This document shows positions 24,889-35,507 of a stretch of 64,000 nucleotides of DNA, one piece after another. The DNA comes from Aquilaria yunnanensis (lineage: Eukaryota; Streptophyta; Magnoliopsida; Malvales; Thymelaeaceae). Under the pieces are notes generated by a model. The model searched no databases and was not told where the DNA came from. It saw nothing but the letters and a program-made list of their open reading frames with translations. Position 1 is the stretch's first letter, and each line of letters opens with the position of its first letter. The position numbers were made by a program, and so were the translations under genes. The DNA lies in assembly GCA_039654915.1 (NCBI GenBank), contig CM077594.1:21141001-21205000 (forward strand), in the 5' to 3' direction.

Positions 24889-25911
24889 TTAATAGTCAGC
24901 AGCCAATGCGCAAACTCCCAACAACTTTCTGAGCTTCTGAAATGCAGGAAATTTGAGAGATTTGGTGAATATGTTAGCAACCTGTTCTTCACTCCTACAA
25001 TATCTTAAATCAATTGTTCCATCTTTGCTAAGCTTTCTCAAGTAATAAAACTTCACATCAATGTGTTTGCTTCTTCCATGTAACACTAGATTTTTTGAAA
25101 GTTTGATTGCTGAGTTGTTGTAAAAAAAAATTGTAGTAGCTCCTAGTTGTTTAAGTTGCATCACCTCAAGAATTCTTCGTAACCAAATAGCTTCACAAGC
25201 ACAAGTTGTTGTAGCAACAAATTCGACTTCTATACTTGATAATGTGACAATTGGCTGCTTCTTGGATGACCATGAGATAGCTCCTATCCCACACATAAAA
25301 ACATAACCAGAGGTGCTTTTCCTATCATCTTGATCACCTGTATAATCACTGTCAGTAAACCTAAGCAAATCAGACTTTTCACCCTTCTTGTAAAGTACCC
25401 CAAGGTCTCTAGTTCCTTGTAAGTAATGAAGGATTCTCTTGGCTGTTAATAAATGCATTTCTGTAGGATTCTCCATATATCTACTGATTAAACTTATAGA
25501 ATACATTATATCTGGTCTTGTTGCAGTTAGATACATCAAACTGCCCATAATTTGCTTGTAGAGTGTGCTGTCAATTTTCTCCCCTTCATGGTCTTTGTGT
25601 AGTTTCAAACCAAACTCTACTGAAGTGTTTATAGGATTACACTCCTTCATCTGAAACCTGTCCAGAATTTCTTCCACATATTTTTTTTGAGACATAAAGA
25701 TCATATCACTTGATTGCCTCACTTCTATGCCAAGAAAATAATGCATCAAACCAAGATCCAACATTTCAAATTCATTCATCATAGACTTCTTGAATTCTAC
25801 AAACATAGCTTCACAATTTCCAGTAAATATAAGATCATCAACATACAAGCAAACAATGAGCATCTTCCCTCTATTTCCAATTTTAACAAATAATGTATGC
25901 TCATATGGACA
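24889..25911 (-). pseudogene. Copia pol: reverse transcriptase C-terminal half and RNase H
   Basis: An open frame begins at the CPYEHTLFVK motif and continues with the catalytic box LYVDDLIFTG, then FLGIEVRQSSDMIFMSQKKY, the YLTATRPDIMYSISLISRY block and RNase H with FTDSDYTGDQDDRKSTSGYV, SSIEVEFVATTT (the usual AEY is changed to VEF) and HGRSKHIDVKFYYLR. It ends CALAADY. The frame is open from the junction to its stop, so decay is mild. It is separated from the N-terminal half of the same domain, which lies inverted just upstream, so no working enzyme can be made. Confidence 0.9.
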
Positions 25912-26288
25912 GAAAACCATTGGTGTAAAGTGGGTCTTCAAAACAATGCTTAAAGAAAATGGTGAAGTTGACAAGTACAAAGCACGCTTAGTGGCCAAGG
26001 GATACAAGCAACAATACGGGATCGACTATACTGAAGTTTTTTCTCTAGTTGCAAGACATGACACAATCAGGTTGGTGGTTGCATTGGCAGCACAAAATTC
26101 CTGGCCTATTTTCCAGCTAGATGTCAAATCAGCATTCTTACATGGGTACTTAGAAGAACAGGTATTTATTGAACAACCTCCTAGTTATGTCAAAATTGGA
26201 AAAGAACATAAATTTTACAGATTAAAAAGGGCACTTTATGGACTAAAACAAGCCCCAAGGGCTTGGTATAATCGCATTCAAGCTTATT
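25912..26288 (+). pseudogene. Copia pol: inverted N-terminal half of reverse transcriptase
   Basis: Reads KTIGVKWVFKTMLKENGEVD, KYKARLVAKGYKQQYGIDYT, then WPIFQLDVKSAFLHGYLEEQ and RALYGLKQAPRAWYNRI, ending at AYL. In ordinary Copia elements AYL is followed within about ten residues by CPYEHT, which here starts the minus-strand half at 25911. The piece therefore belongs to the same polyprotein but is turned around, and its end abuts the inner edge of the LTR at 26289 exactly. Confidence 0.9.
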
Positions 26289-27564
26289 TGTCAAAGTCAT
26301 AGCAAGAAGAAGAAGAAAGTTCGCAGGCGAGGTAACACTTTCTTGCATATTTTCTTTTGTGAACAAAGTAGTACTTTTTAAATAGAGCTATCAACTAATG
26401 GTTGGGAGCATGAAACTAGGAAATTTAAGATAAATACAAATAGCAATTGAACTAATTTTCCTCCTAAATACTAGCTAACATTATCTGGTGGAAACAAACT
26501 TAACTGGCAACTTTGACTTGGTCTACAGACCTTTGAATTTATGCAACATTGAGAGCATTATTCTCCACTATGAATCATAAGAGTACACAAGAACACACAA
26601 CCTTTGGTAGCTCTTTCTACCCCAACCACTCACTTGTTTTGCCAAATGCTAACTCGAAACCTCTCTAACTTTTTTTTTCTTACAAGGAATTAACTCAAAC
26701 ACTCAAGAGAAACTCATAAATTTCATAGTTACAAGGTGGTAGGAACAATATAAGCACTTAAAGTTAGATAAGCAAGTAAAACCCAATTTCTTGACAATTC
26801 TCAAGGTTAAGCTCTTTAAAGATGAAATATTTTTTCTTGTTGCAAAGAGTTTTTTCCTAGGTGATTCTTGAAGTTTTTATACTGTAATGGAAGCAAAAGA
26901 GATGTTGAAGACTATTCGAATGATCAGAAAAATCTCTTGAAAAACTGGTGATCATTGTTGTCAATTTTGACAGAAAATCGCCTTTGTCGCCCAATTTTAC
27001 CCAAGTGAAAAACTTTCCCTCAATTAAAAAATTCAGTCTCATAATGTCACCCAAGGTTTGATCTCCAATGGATAGATTGCTAATTAATGAGGTGTCAACA
27101 CCTAACCCATGTGGCAATCTGATGTGACACAAATTTTAAATAAATTTTCAAAGAATTTTCAAACCAGAAACTCGTGAGCAGGTCTAGAATGAACTTTTCA
27201 CCCGATTGAAAAACTTTCGTTCAAGTAATTTGTTTTGTCAAAACCAAAATACTGTCGAGCTCCAAAAATTGCTCCAGTTTCAACATGTTGAAATACTTTC
27301 ACCTTATTGAAACTGTAGCTCCAAGTTTTTTTTACTTCCAGACTTCAATAAATTTTGCACCAAAAAGATCTCTTCTTTCACAAGCAGTGCTTGAATCAAC
27401 AAAAGTACTTGAAATATACTTAAGAAACTTTTTTTCTTTCCAAAGATCAAAACATTATCAACAAGATACCAATGTATAAAACTTTAAATAAAGCCTTGAA
27501 ACAGATAAAAAAAATATGTTTTTTTATCATCAAAATCAAATAATGATGAGCCATGAGTGGAACA

Positions 27565-28089
27565 ACTCCAATAATCTCCCTTTTTTGATGATAACAAAAC
27601 ATTTTTTAGTAAACATTAGAAAAGATTAAGTATAAGAATTTTGAAAAATTTGATATAGTCTCCCCTAAAAAATTAACTAAACCTCTCTATTCAAAGATGT
27701 AAAACAACCACAAGATATTCACAAAAAAACCAATACTTAACAGATATAACCCCAAACACTTCCACAATTACTAACTAAGCATCCTCCCCCTTTCTTCGAC
27801 ATTCAAAACAACAATAACAATACTACTCCCCCTCACTTCTTGCATATATATTGTAGAATTAATAAGTATAATTTAATAGCAAAATATAAAGATTAACAAC
27901 AAACCAATGAACCAATAATTTTCTCCCCCCTTTTTTCATAATCAAAAAGAGTAAAATGACAGCACAATAACATAGACAAAAATGGACAATGCAATATAAA
28001 AAAGAGTATGACACATAAGCACTTAAAAACATATATAACAAATCCATAATAACAAAAGTCATAGAACTAAATGGGCAACCCAAGTTTAA
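27565..28089 (-). promoter_or_regulatory. Polypurine tracts before the 3' LTR
   Basis: On the minus strand the base immediately before the 3' LTR is preceded by CATCAAAAAAGGGAGATTAT (27572-27592). Further purine-rich runs occur at about 27780-27800, 27825-27838 and 27925-27943. Multiple polypurine tracts in this place are a Sirevirus feature; they prime plus-strand DNA synthesis. Confidence 0.65.
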
Positions 28090-29481
28090 AAAAAAGTTAA
28101 AAATAGTGTTTATGTCACACTAAGAACAAGTTCTTCAAAGCTGAACCAAAGATGAACTAATGGGGGTTAGGAAAAAAGGGTCTCAGAAGAAGGGGAATGA
28201 TGGCAAAGTAGGGGTTTGGCTTTAGATTAGCAGGGGTAATGGCTGTAGGATCTTTAGAAGTGATGTCCGTCTAGTTGTTGGGCCTTGCAGCAACAGTAGG
28301 ATCTTTAATTGTAGTCCCAAATTTTTGCCTTGGAGAGAAACAAGTTAAGGAAGTAGAGAGTGGATGTCATAAACCTTCCCAAGTTTAGCATGAATTTCAT
28401 CTTAAGATTGTTTGAAGGAATCAAGCTTGGCATTAGTTTTGGCTAACTCATGAGTGAGCTTCTCTAACTTAGTGGACTCATGTTCTTCATCCTCATCAAC
28501 ACTCTCATCACTTTCCACATCAGCCTCTTCATCTCAACACTTTCTCTTCACCTCTCTAATTGTGCCCTAAAAGCACTTCTTCTAAGTGGTTTCATTTTTT
28601 TTTCCAGCCAACTTGTTCAACAAGCCTTAAACATCCCAACCTCAAATTTGTAGTATCAACAAGAAATACACAATTTTCCAACTAAATTTCAAAGGTGTTG
28701 TAAACTACCCCATGGGCTTCAAGAAGCTGAGTAATAAGAGTAAGTTAAGGCAAAGGTGCTGCTTTGTTGGTGGCTAACTTGGTACAAGATTTTAGCACCA
28801 AAATCTACATTAAGTTCTTTAGCTATCTCACACATAGGGAATGCATCATGATAAGTGACATTATTTGCACCCCCCTAAGCACCAAAATATCCATAATAAT
28901 CCAATGCAAAACTCAATCATGAGACTCTAGCAAACTCGAAGAATCTTTGTTAGGCAATTGAAACTCTTCTTAGTTTTTTATTTAGCACCAACTAGAGCAA
29001 AGATATAATCCTTGGATGCAAAAATATTAATGCCATTCATCTAACTAGTAAATGTGAAGGATTTCATGCCCACCTTCAAATTTTTGTAAAATCCACCAAT
29101 ATGAGCCTCTGAACTTGTAGTTTTCTAACTAAAAAAAGATCGTAACTTGAAATATTCCATCCAAAGCACCATTTTATCAAACTTTTTCTTTCCTTAAATC
29201 TTCAACAGAAACAATCCTATTTGTACGCAATTTCTTAATCCTCTGAGTTTCTTTAGTAATAGGAGTCACATTTACAGTAGGAGAGTTCATTACCTCAATT
29301 TTTACTTCTTTAGAGGAGGGGGACGGTAGAGAAGATGGTGGTTGGACTATCGGTCGATTGTTTGTTTAGCACTTGCCTTGAGCCACTTAGATAGTTTAGA
29401 AAAAAAAGCACCCCTATCAGCAACATCGTAAGCCTTCTTTGGTACGACTCCACCACGAGTTCGATGTGCCATGGGTAAAAT
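28090..29481 (-). pseudogene. Decayed extra (env-like) region between pol and 3' LTR
   Basis: The best-preserved part is at its start: MAHRTRGGVVPKK (29470-29432) followed by SKLSKWLKASAKQ. Downstream, in shifting frames, come RIKKLRTNRIVSVEDLRKEK (about 29270-29190), a part resembling the plant 'GGFYxNLKV' block (29105-29075) and ILVxRG-like and LTxxD-like stretches near 28920-28860. This order resembles the third reading frame found in Sirevirus and some Gypsy elements. Stops occur every few dozen residues. Function of such frames is not settled, and this copy makes no full protein. Confidence 0.5.
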
Positions 29482-30009
29482 CACAGAGAAGTGAAGGAGA
29501 GAAGCCCTAATTTTGGGCTGCCTGTAGTTAACAGGGGAATAGCATGCCAGAAGGAGAATGGATGGTGGACAGTTGGTGAGTAACATTGGCGGTCTAAGAG
29601 AAGTAAGGCCAAATAAGGATGGTTGGGTGAATGATTTGACTAAGCAAAAACAAGACATTTCGTTTGAGTATAAAGAAAGCAAAGTAGCAATAACTTTGAT
29701 TATGAGTTTGAGTTTTGCAAAACACTAAAAGGGTGACATTTTAATAAAAGAAAACCTCCTTTTAAACAAAACACTCAATTGAAAAAAAAAACTTGGTTGG
29801 AGCAAATGGACAGAGAGCTTGGAAACAAAAATCTGGAAGCAAAATTCTTAAAACACTTGAATGAAAAACAACTTTGAAACCCCAAAACAACCCTAAATAA
29901 GATTGAAAAAGAAGAGTGGCACACTTTAATATTTGAACATTTGAGTTATATTGCCATGAAATTGAGTTTTTAAGATAATATAATTCCATTCTTTCTAGTA
30001 TAAAAAGCA

Positions 30010-31600
30010 AGTTACCTTGGGTTGCTCAGTCCTAGTTCTTTCCTAATAAAAATAAGTCTTTCTTCACTTAAAGGTTTGGTAAAAATAATAGCCAATTGGT
30101 GTTGAGTGTTAAAAAATTCAAGTAGAATATAACTATCATGCACATAATCTCTAATAAAATGATGTCTAACTTCTATATGCATTGCTCTAGAATGGAAAAC
30201 CGAATTTTCAACTAGACTTATGGCACTTGTGTTGTCCTAATTAATGAATGTCTTTTTGAAATTAAAACCACAATTTTTCAATTGTTGGTTCATCCATAAT
30301 AATTGAGCCACACAACTCCTGGCCACAATATTTTCAGCCTCCACAGTGGATAAAGCAACCAAAATTTTATTTCTTTGAAAATCATGATTCAAGACAACAC
30401 CTAATAAATTGACAAGAATAATTAGTTGATTTTCTATGCACTTTGCTTCCAGCATAATCCACATTGGAATATCCCAAAAGATTACAAGTGGTGTCTCTTG
30501 AGTACTATAATCCTAATTTTGATGTATCTAGAAAATATTTAAAAATTCTTTTTACCACTTTCAAATGTGATTCCTTATGGCATGATTGAAAATGAGCACA
30601 GAAGTAAACACTAAACAATATATCCGGCCTACTTGTGGTCAAATAATGCAAAAAACCTGGCATGCTCCTATAAAGTTTTTGGTCAATAGGCTTACCATTT
30701 TCATACTCATCAAGCTTAGTTGTGGCACTCATTGGAACGGAACTAGGTTTAGCATTTGAGTAGCCAAACCTCTTGAGTAGTTCTCTTGCATACTTATCTT
30801 AGTTGAAGAAAATGCTTTCTTTCGATTGTTTAATTTAAAGCCCAAGGAAGAAGGTAAACTCACCCATCATGCTCATATCAAATTCACCTTGTATTAACTC
30901 AGAAAACTCTTCACACAAAGATTCATTAGTAGCACCAAATATAATATCATCCACAAAAATTTGCACAATCAACATATCACCCTTGAAATGTTTAACAAAA
31001 GGAGTAGTATCAACCTTAACTCTAACAAACCCTTGATCAATCAAGAATTTGCTCAATCTATCATACCAAGCTTTAGGAGCTTGCTTTAACCCACACAAAG
31101 CCTTCTTGAATTTAAAAACATGGTTTGCAAAAAATTTTGGATCTTTAAAACTGCGAGCTTGTGAAAAACTTCCTTTATAATAAAACCATTTTAGAAAAAT
31201 ACTTTTTACATCCATTTGAAAAAGCTTAGTCTTTATATAGCAAGTGAAGGTATAAAGCAATCTAGTAGCTTCTAAGCTTGAAATGGGTGCAAAGGTTTCT
31301 TCAAAGTTAACACCTTATTCTTGACTATGGCCCTTTACAACAAGCTTTGCCTTGTTTCTAGTAACAACACCATTTTCATCAAACTTGTTTCTAAAAACTC
31401 ATTTCGTCCCTATAATGAAGTGATCTTTTGGCTTAGGCACTAGTTCCCAAACCTTATTCTTATGAGAGTGGTTTAGTTCTTCTTGGATAGCCAAAACCTA
31501 ATTTTCATCTCCAAGGGCTTCATCAATGGTTTTAGTTCTATTTGAGACAAGAAGGCATAATATCTACATAAGTTTCTCAAGCAAAATCTAGTTAGAATAC
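30010..31600 (-). pseudogene. Copia reverse transcriptase and RNase H of the Sirevirus-like element
   Basis: Pieces in order on minus: FKKALCGLKQAPKAWYDRLS (about 31120-31060), catalytic box IFVDDIIFGATNESLCEEFS (30965-30905), LYRSMPGFLHYLTTSRPDIL (about 30675-30615), and RNase H blocks near 30450-30300 (VALSTVEAENIVA at about 30365-30325, with the conserved AEY changed to AEN). Many stops and shifts. Before 31260 the N-terminal part is readable only in fragments (KPKDHF, VKGHSQ-like). Confidence 0.85.
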
Positions 31601-31624
31601 CTCTTGAAGCTTCACCTATTATGA

Positions 31625-31922
31625 GGTCTAAATTGAATACATCAGGAGTTAGTGTACAATATATGATATTCATTGCCCTTGCATTTATAGTGCACATGAG
31701 ATCATCCTCTGGTTCATATTCCATTCAATCTTTTAGCACTTGGTTTCCACCAACCATTTTTGTAGGAATCCTAAGACCATTCTTAATGATCCTCCAAAGA
31801 GCATGATCAATTGCATTGATATGAATCTCTGCTCTAGTTTTCCACCAATTAAAGTTTGTATAGTCAAACAAATGAGGCCTAGATGGGTTTTGCCCTTTAA
31901 GATGCATACTAGCAGTTGCCAT
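31625..31922 (-). pseudogene. gag start of the Sirevirus-like element
   Basis: Begins MATASMHLKGQNPSRPHLFD, continues FNWWKTRAEIHINAIDHALW and, after a frame change at about 31724, EYEPEDDLMCTINARAMNII to LTPDVFN, where the match to the other copy (36824 onward) ends. The following sequence belongs to reverse transcriptase, so most of gag, protease and integrase is deleted. Confidence 0.8.
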
Positions 31923-31971
31923 GGATCTTTAAGCTTAAAAATCTCTAGATTTTATCAAAACATAACCACTA

Positions 31972-31985
31972 GCTTTGATATCAAT
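31972..31985 (-). promoter_or_regulatory. Primer-binding-site-like sequence
   Basis: ATTGATATCAAAGC on the minus strand, next to the 5' LTR, resembles the initiator-tRNA(Met) site TTGGTATCAGAGC with two or three changes. Confidence 0.6.
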
Positions 31986-31989
31986 TTTT

Positions 31990-33339
31990 TGCCAAAGTGC
32001 AACCAAAAGGGAGGTGAATTAGTTGAGTTCCAAAAATCAACAAAAATGGGTTCTTAAACCCTTAAACCAAATTACAATTTAAAATACAATAAAAAAACCT
32101 ATTCTAACCAGAAAATGAAAACCATAATTATCTTAAGTTTTTCTTTGAAAGCTAGTTTTGAAGAATTTTTGAAATCAATCAACTTCAACCAAGGTAAAAG
32201 CACATGTCACCAAGCAGTGATCAAGTAAGTAGAGAGAAAGAAGCTTACGCACATGAATTTTTATAAAGGTTTAGTCTCTCCTCTTAAGAGCCTACTTCTC
32301 TCCTCAAGTTCATCACTTGAGAGTTTTCTTCTCCACTATGAATCACAAGAGTACACAAGAACACACAATCCTTTGATAGCACTCTCTACCACAACCACTC
32401 ATTAGTTTTGCTAAAGACTAACTAGAAATCTTTCTAACTTTATTTCCCTTGCAAGGAAATAACATAAACACTCAAGAAAAACTCACAAATTTCATAGTTG
32501 TAAGGTGGTAAGAACAATAGAAGCACTCAAAACTAGATAAGCAAGTAAAAGCTCAATCTCTTGGCAATTCTCAAGGGTAAGCTAATTGAAGTTGAAATTT
32601 CTTTTCTTGTTGTGAAGAGTTTTTTCTTAGCTGATTCTTGATGTTTTTATACTCAAATGGATGCAAAAGAGACTTTGAAGATCGTTGGAATGATCAGAAA
32701 AGTTCCCTGAAAAACTGGTGAACGTTGCTGTCAATTTTGACAAGAAATCGCTTCTATCACCCAGTTTCACCCAAATGAACAACTTTCACTTGGTTAAAAA
32801 TTTAGTCTCACAAGGTCATCTAAGGTTTGATGTCCAAGAGCTAGATTACTAATTAATGAGTTGTCAGCACCTAACTTGCACATAACCCACGTGGTAATAT
32901 AGTATGGCATGAATTTTAAATGAATTTTCAAACCGGAAACTCGCATGCAGGTCTGGAATAAGCTTTTCACCTGGTTGAAATAATTTCACTCAATTGATTT
33001 TTTTCCAGAACCAAAATGTTCTCAAGTTCTAAAAATTGTTTTGGTTTTAACATGTTGAAATATTTTCACCTTGTTAAAATTGTAAGTCCAGGCTTTTCTC
33101 ATTTCCAGACTTCCAAAGTTCAACAAATTTTGCACAAAAAAGAACTATTCTTTCAGAGGCAATGCTTGAATTACCAAAAGTACTTGAAATATACTTAAGG
33201 AACATTTTTTCTTTCCAAAGATCAAAACTTTATCAACAAGATACCAATGTATAAAACTTTAAACAAAGCCTTCAAACACATAAAAAAAATATGTTTTGTT
33301 ATCATAAAAATCAAATAAATATGAGCCATGAGTGGAACA
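31990..33339 (-). repeat. 5' LTR of the Sirevirus-like Copia
   Basis: 1350 bases, TGTTCC at the outer end (33339) and GGCA at the inner end. Pairs with the 3' LTR at 24261-27564 and, across the palindrome, with the LTR at 35508-36760. Confidence 0.9.
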
Positions 33340-35507
33340 AATCTAAAAGATTACATATTAATGAACAATCGACACTTTTGACAAACTTTCATACATACCA
33401 TAACACAATAAAAATCTGTAGAATTGAGAAAAGTGGTAGAAAAAATTGACAAATCTAGCTCTTTGATAGTGGCATACTTGGAACTTTTCTAATGTCAAGT
33501 ACCTAAATAACACAAACTAAAATGTTGAGGACTATCACTATAATTACATGACCAAAAAAGGGTAAGGTGTCACCATGCTAGCCTTGCCATACCTAACATA
33601 TAAACAACAGACCAACCTCACATGACCAAAAAAAAAAAATGTTGAAGACCAAAATTTTTGCATTAATCCCCCAGGCCAAATATACTTGTCATCACCTCCA
33701 CAGCCTCTTCTCGCTTAATTTATCACATAGATTTTAGTATTTCCAACAAATGGTTAGTGAATTCTAACAATTAAATTATAATTTAAATTTTTATGATTAA
33801 AAATGTTAGCAATTACTAATTTCAATCTCTATAGTTATGCAGGAATTTGGAGTATCAACTCCAGATTATATCATGACTTTTTATATCAATTAGAAATAGT
33901 TAAATTTAAGAAAATAGATATGATTTAAAGTTATAGTATAAATATCAAAAGCTAAATATAGTTTACGAAATTGAAGTTATGATCACTTTTCTTTCACTAA
34001 GTAAAAAATAAAAATGAACTCATGAAAATTGAGGATGGGCAACTTGGAAATTAGAGAAGTTACAAACAATTACAATTTTACAATTTTTAACTTGCAAATA
34101 GTTGTTGTGATGGATTGACAGTCAAGTGATAGTTATTAATTGTCGTGTATAGGGCCCAGCTTAGTACCAGAAATTTTAACATGGGAAAGATAAAATTGAG
34201 GTGATAATCAGCATTTATGGTTAAATTTTAAATTTTTTTGAATTATTTAAAATACTTCATAAAATATAAACTATATATATAACTATGAAAAATATTTGGA
34301 GCGCGAGCCATCCAGCACCTCACCTCCACCCTGGGCAGACGCATTTTATTAATCATGAAAAAAAAAATGTCCGATAATTTGTGAGCATTGCCTCAAACAT
34401 TTTAATGTAAATGTCGTCGGACATTTTTTTTTCATGATTAATAAAATGTGTGTGCCCAGGGTGCGTGGCTTGCGCCGCAAATATTTTTCTCATATATATA
34501 TATATTATGAAGTATTTTAAAAAATTAGAAAAATATATATATATATGACAACATAAATAGTAAAAGAGTAAAAAAAAATACTAGTTTTAACTTTTTTTAT
34601 GCAAAAATTTATACTTTTATGTATATCAAAAGAACTTTGTATACTTTTATCTTTCCCACGTTAAAATTTTTAGTACTAAACCGGGCCTATATCCAACAAT
34701 TAACAGCTATCACCTAACTGTCAATCCATCACAACAACCATTTGCAAGTTAGAAATTGTAAAATTGTAATTGTTTGTAACTTCTCTAATTTCCAAGCTGT
34801 CAATCCTCAATTTCCATGAGTTCATTTTTATTTTTTTAATGTTATTTCTAGTTAATGAAAGAAAAGTGATCATAACTTCAATTTCGTAAACTATATTTAG
34901 CTTTTGAGTTTTTATATTATAACTTTAAATAATATCTATTTTCTTAAATTTAAATATTTCCAATTGATAGAAAAACTCATGAAGTAATATGGAGCTAATG
35001 CTTCAAATTTCTGCATAACTATAGAGATTGGAATTAGTAATTGTTAATCTTTTTAATCATAAAAATTTAAATTATAATTTAATGGGCAGAATTCACTAAC
35101 CATTTGTTTGTATAAAAAATATGTGTGATAAATTATGGGAGAAAAGTCCGTGGAGGTGATGACAGCTATATTTGGCCTGGGGGATTAATGGCAAAATTTT
35201 GGTCCTTTACTTCTTTTTTTGTCATGTGAGGTTGGTCTTTTGTTTATCTGTCTAGTAAGTCAAGGCTCGCACGGTGACACCTTTCCCTTTTTTGGTCATG
35301 TAACTATAACGATAGTCCTCGGCATGTTAGTCTATGCTATTCAGGTACCTATCATTAGAGAAGTTCCATTTATGGCCATATGAAAGAGCTCAATTTGTGA
35401 TTTTTTTCTACCATTTTTCTCTATTCTACTGATTATTATTGTGTTATGGTATGTATGAAAGTTTGTAAAAAGTGTCGATTGTTCATTAATATGTAATTTA
35501 TTGAATT
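33340..35507. repeat. Inner palindrome: flanking DNA of the two head-to-head Copia copies
   Basis: 33340-34375 and 35507-34417 are reverse complements with modest divergence. Shared marks include ATTACATATTAATGAACAAT next to the LTR, ACATGACCAAAAAAGG, AATCCCCCAGGCCAAATATA and GAAATTTG.AG. No gene is seen. The inner 200 bases hold the CCTGGGCA/TTTTATTAATCATG stem. Confidence 0.9.
34376..34416. other. 41-nt loop at the centre of the inverted duplication
   Basis: The left stem ends in AAAAAAAATGTCCGA (to 34375) and the right stem begins TCGGACATTTTTTTT (from 34417). Between them lie 41 bases with no counterpart. The stem continues outward through TTTTATTAATCATG, CCTGGGCA, GCGC.AGCC and AAAAATATTTG on both sides. 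Confidence 0.8.

Larger units (their letters stand above)
24592..26548 (-). mobile_element. Nested Copia with inverted reverse-transcriptase half, 1957 bp
   Basis: Two 260-bp LTRs (24592-24851 and 26289-26548) start TGTTGCATAAATTC on the minus strand and end CTTTGACA. Target duplication is GTGAG (24587-24591) and TTGAG (26549-26553), against TTGAG in the empty site of the other LTR. A polypurine tract AAGGGAGGGAA lies next to the 3' LTR (24852-24862). Between the LTRs only reverse transcriptase and RNase H remain, and they are on opposite strands: 25912-26288 on plus and 25911-24889 on minus. gag, protease, integrase and the primer-binding site are absent. Confidence 0.9.
24261..27564 (-). 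repeat. 3' LTR of the Sirevirus-like Copia, split by a nested element
   Basis: Outer parts 24261-24591 and 26549-27564 together give about 1342 bases and align with the 5' LTR (31990-33339). The interruption is the nested Copia with TTGAG-type duplication; the 5' LTR shows the empty site CACTTGAGAG at about 32325. Confidence 0.9.
24261..33339 (-). mobile_element. Sirevirus-like Copia LTR retrotransposon, defective
   Basis: Minus-strand element with two LTRs of about 1.35 kb: the 5' LTR at 33339-31990 and the 3' LTR at 27564-24261 (the latter split by a nested element). Both start TGTTCCACTCATGG and end GGTTGCACTT.GGCA. A primer-binding-site-like sequence, ATTGATATCAAAGC, follows the 5' LTR. 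Then come the start of gag (31922), a deletion joining gag to reverse transcriptase, RNase H, a decayed extra reading region (29481-28090), and polypurine tracts before the 3' LTR. LTR over 1 kb, the extra region after pol and the AAAAAAGGGAGATTATTGG tract next to the 3' LTR are typical of Sireviruses. No clean 5-bp target duplication is left (AAGTT against AATCT). Confidence 0.85.
4352..34375 (+). repeat. Left arm of giant inverted duplication
   Basis: Sequence blocks here recur in reverse-complement order in the right arm: 4352-5110 with 57725-57000; 5240-6270 with about 51240-49910; 10547-10835 with 49900-49630; 22918-23980 with 49620-47453 (minus inserts); 31990-33339 (Copia LTR) with 36760-35508; 33340-34375 with 35507-34417. 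Order and orientation are preserved throughout, so one inverted duplication explains all blocks. Breaks in the matching coincide with transposon insertions that have their own ends and target duplications, or with deletions. Without the three large later insertions the arm is about 11.7 kb. By eye, one 105-base stretch near the centre is about nine-tenths identical between arms, so this is old and not an assembly copy. Confidence 0.85.

Noticed and set aside
25790..25911. N-terminal extension of the plus-strand RT frame
   Set aside because: These codons are the antisense of the minus-strand RT half; the true RT match starts at 25912.
24256..33344. 5-bp target duplication for the large Copia
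   Set aside because: Flanks AAGTT and AATCT agree at only three of five positions; not convincing.
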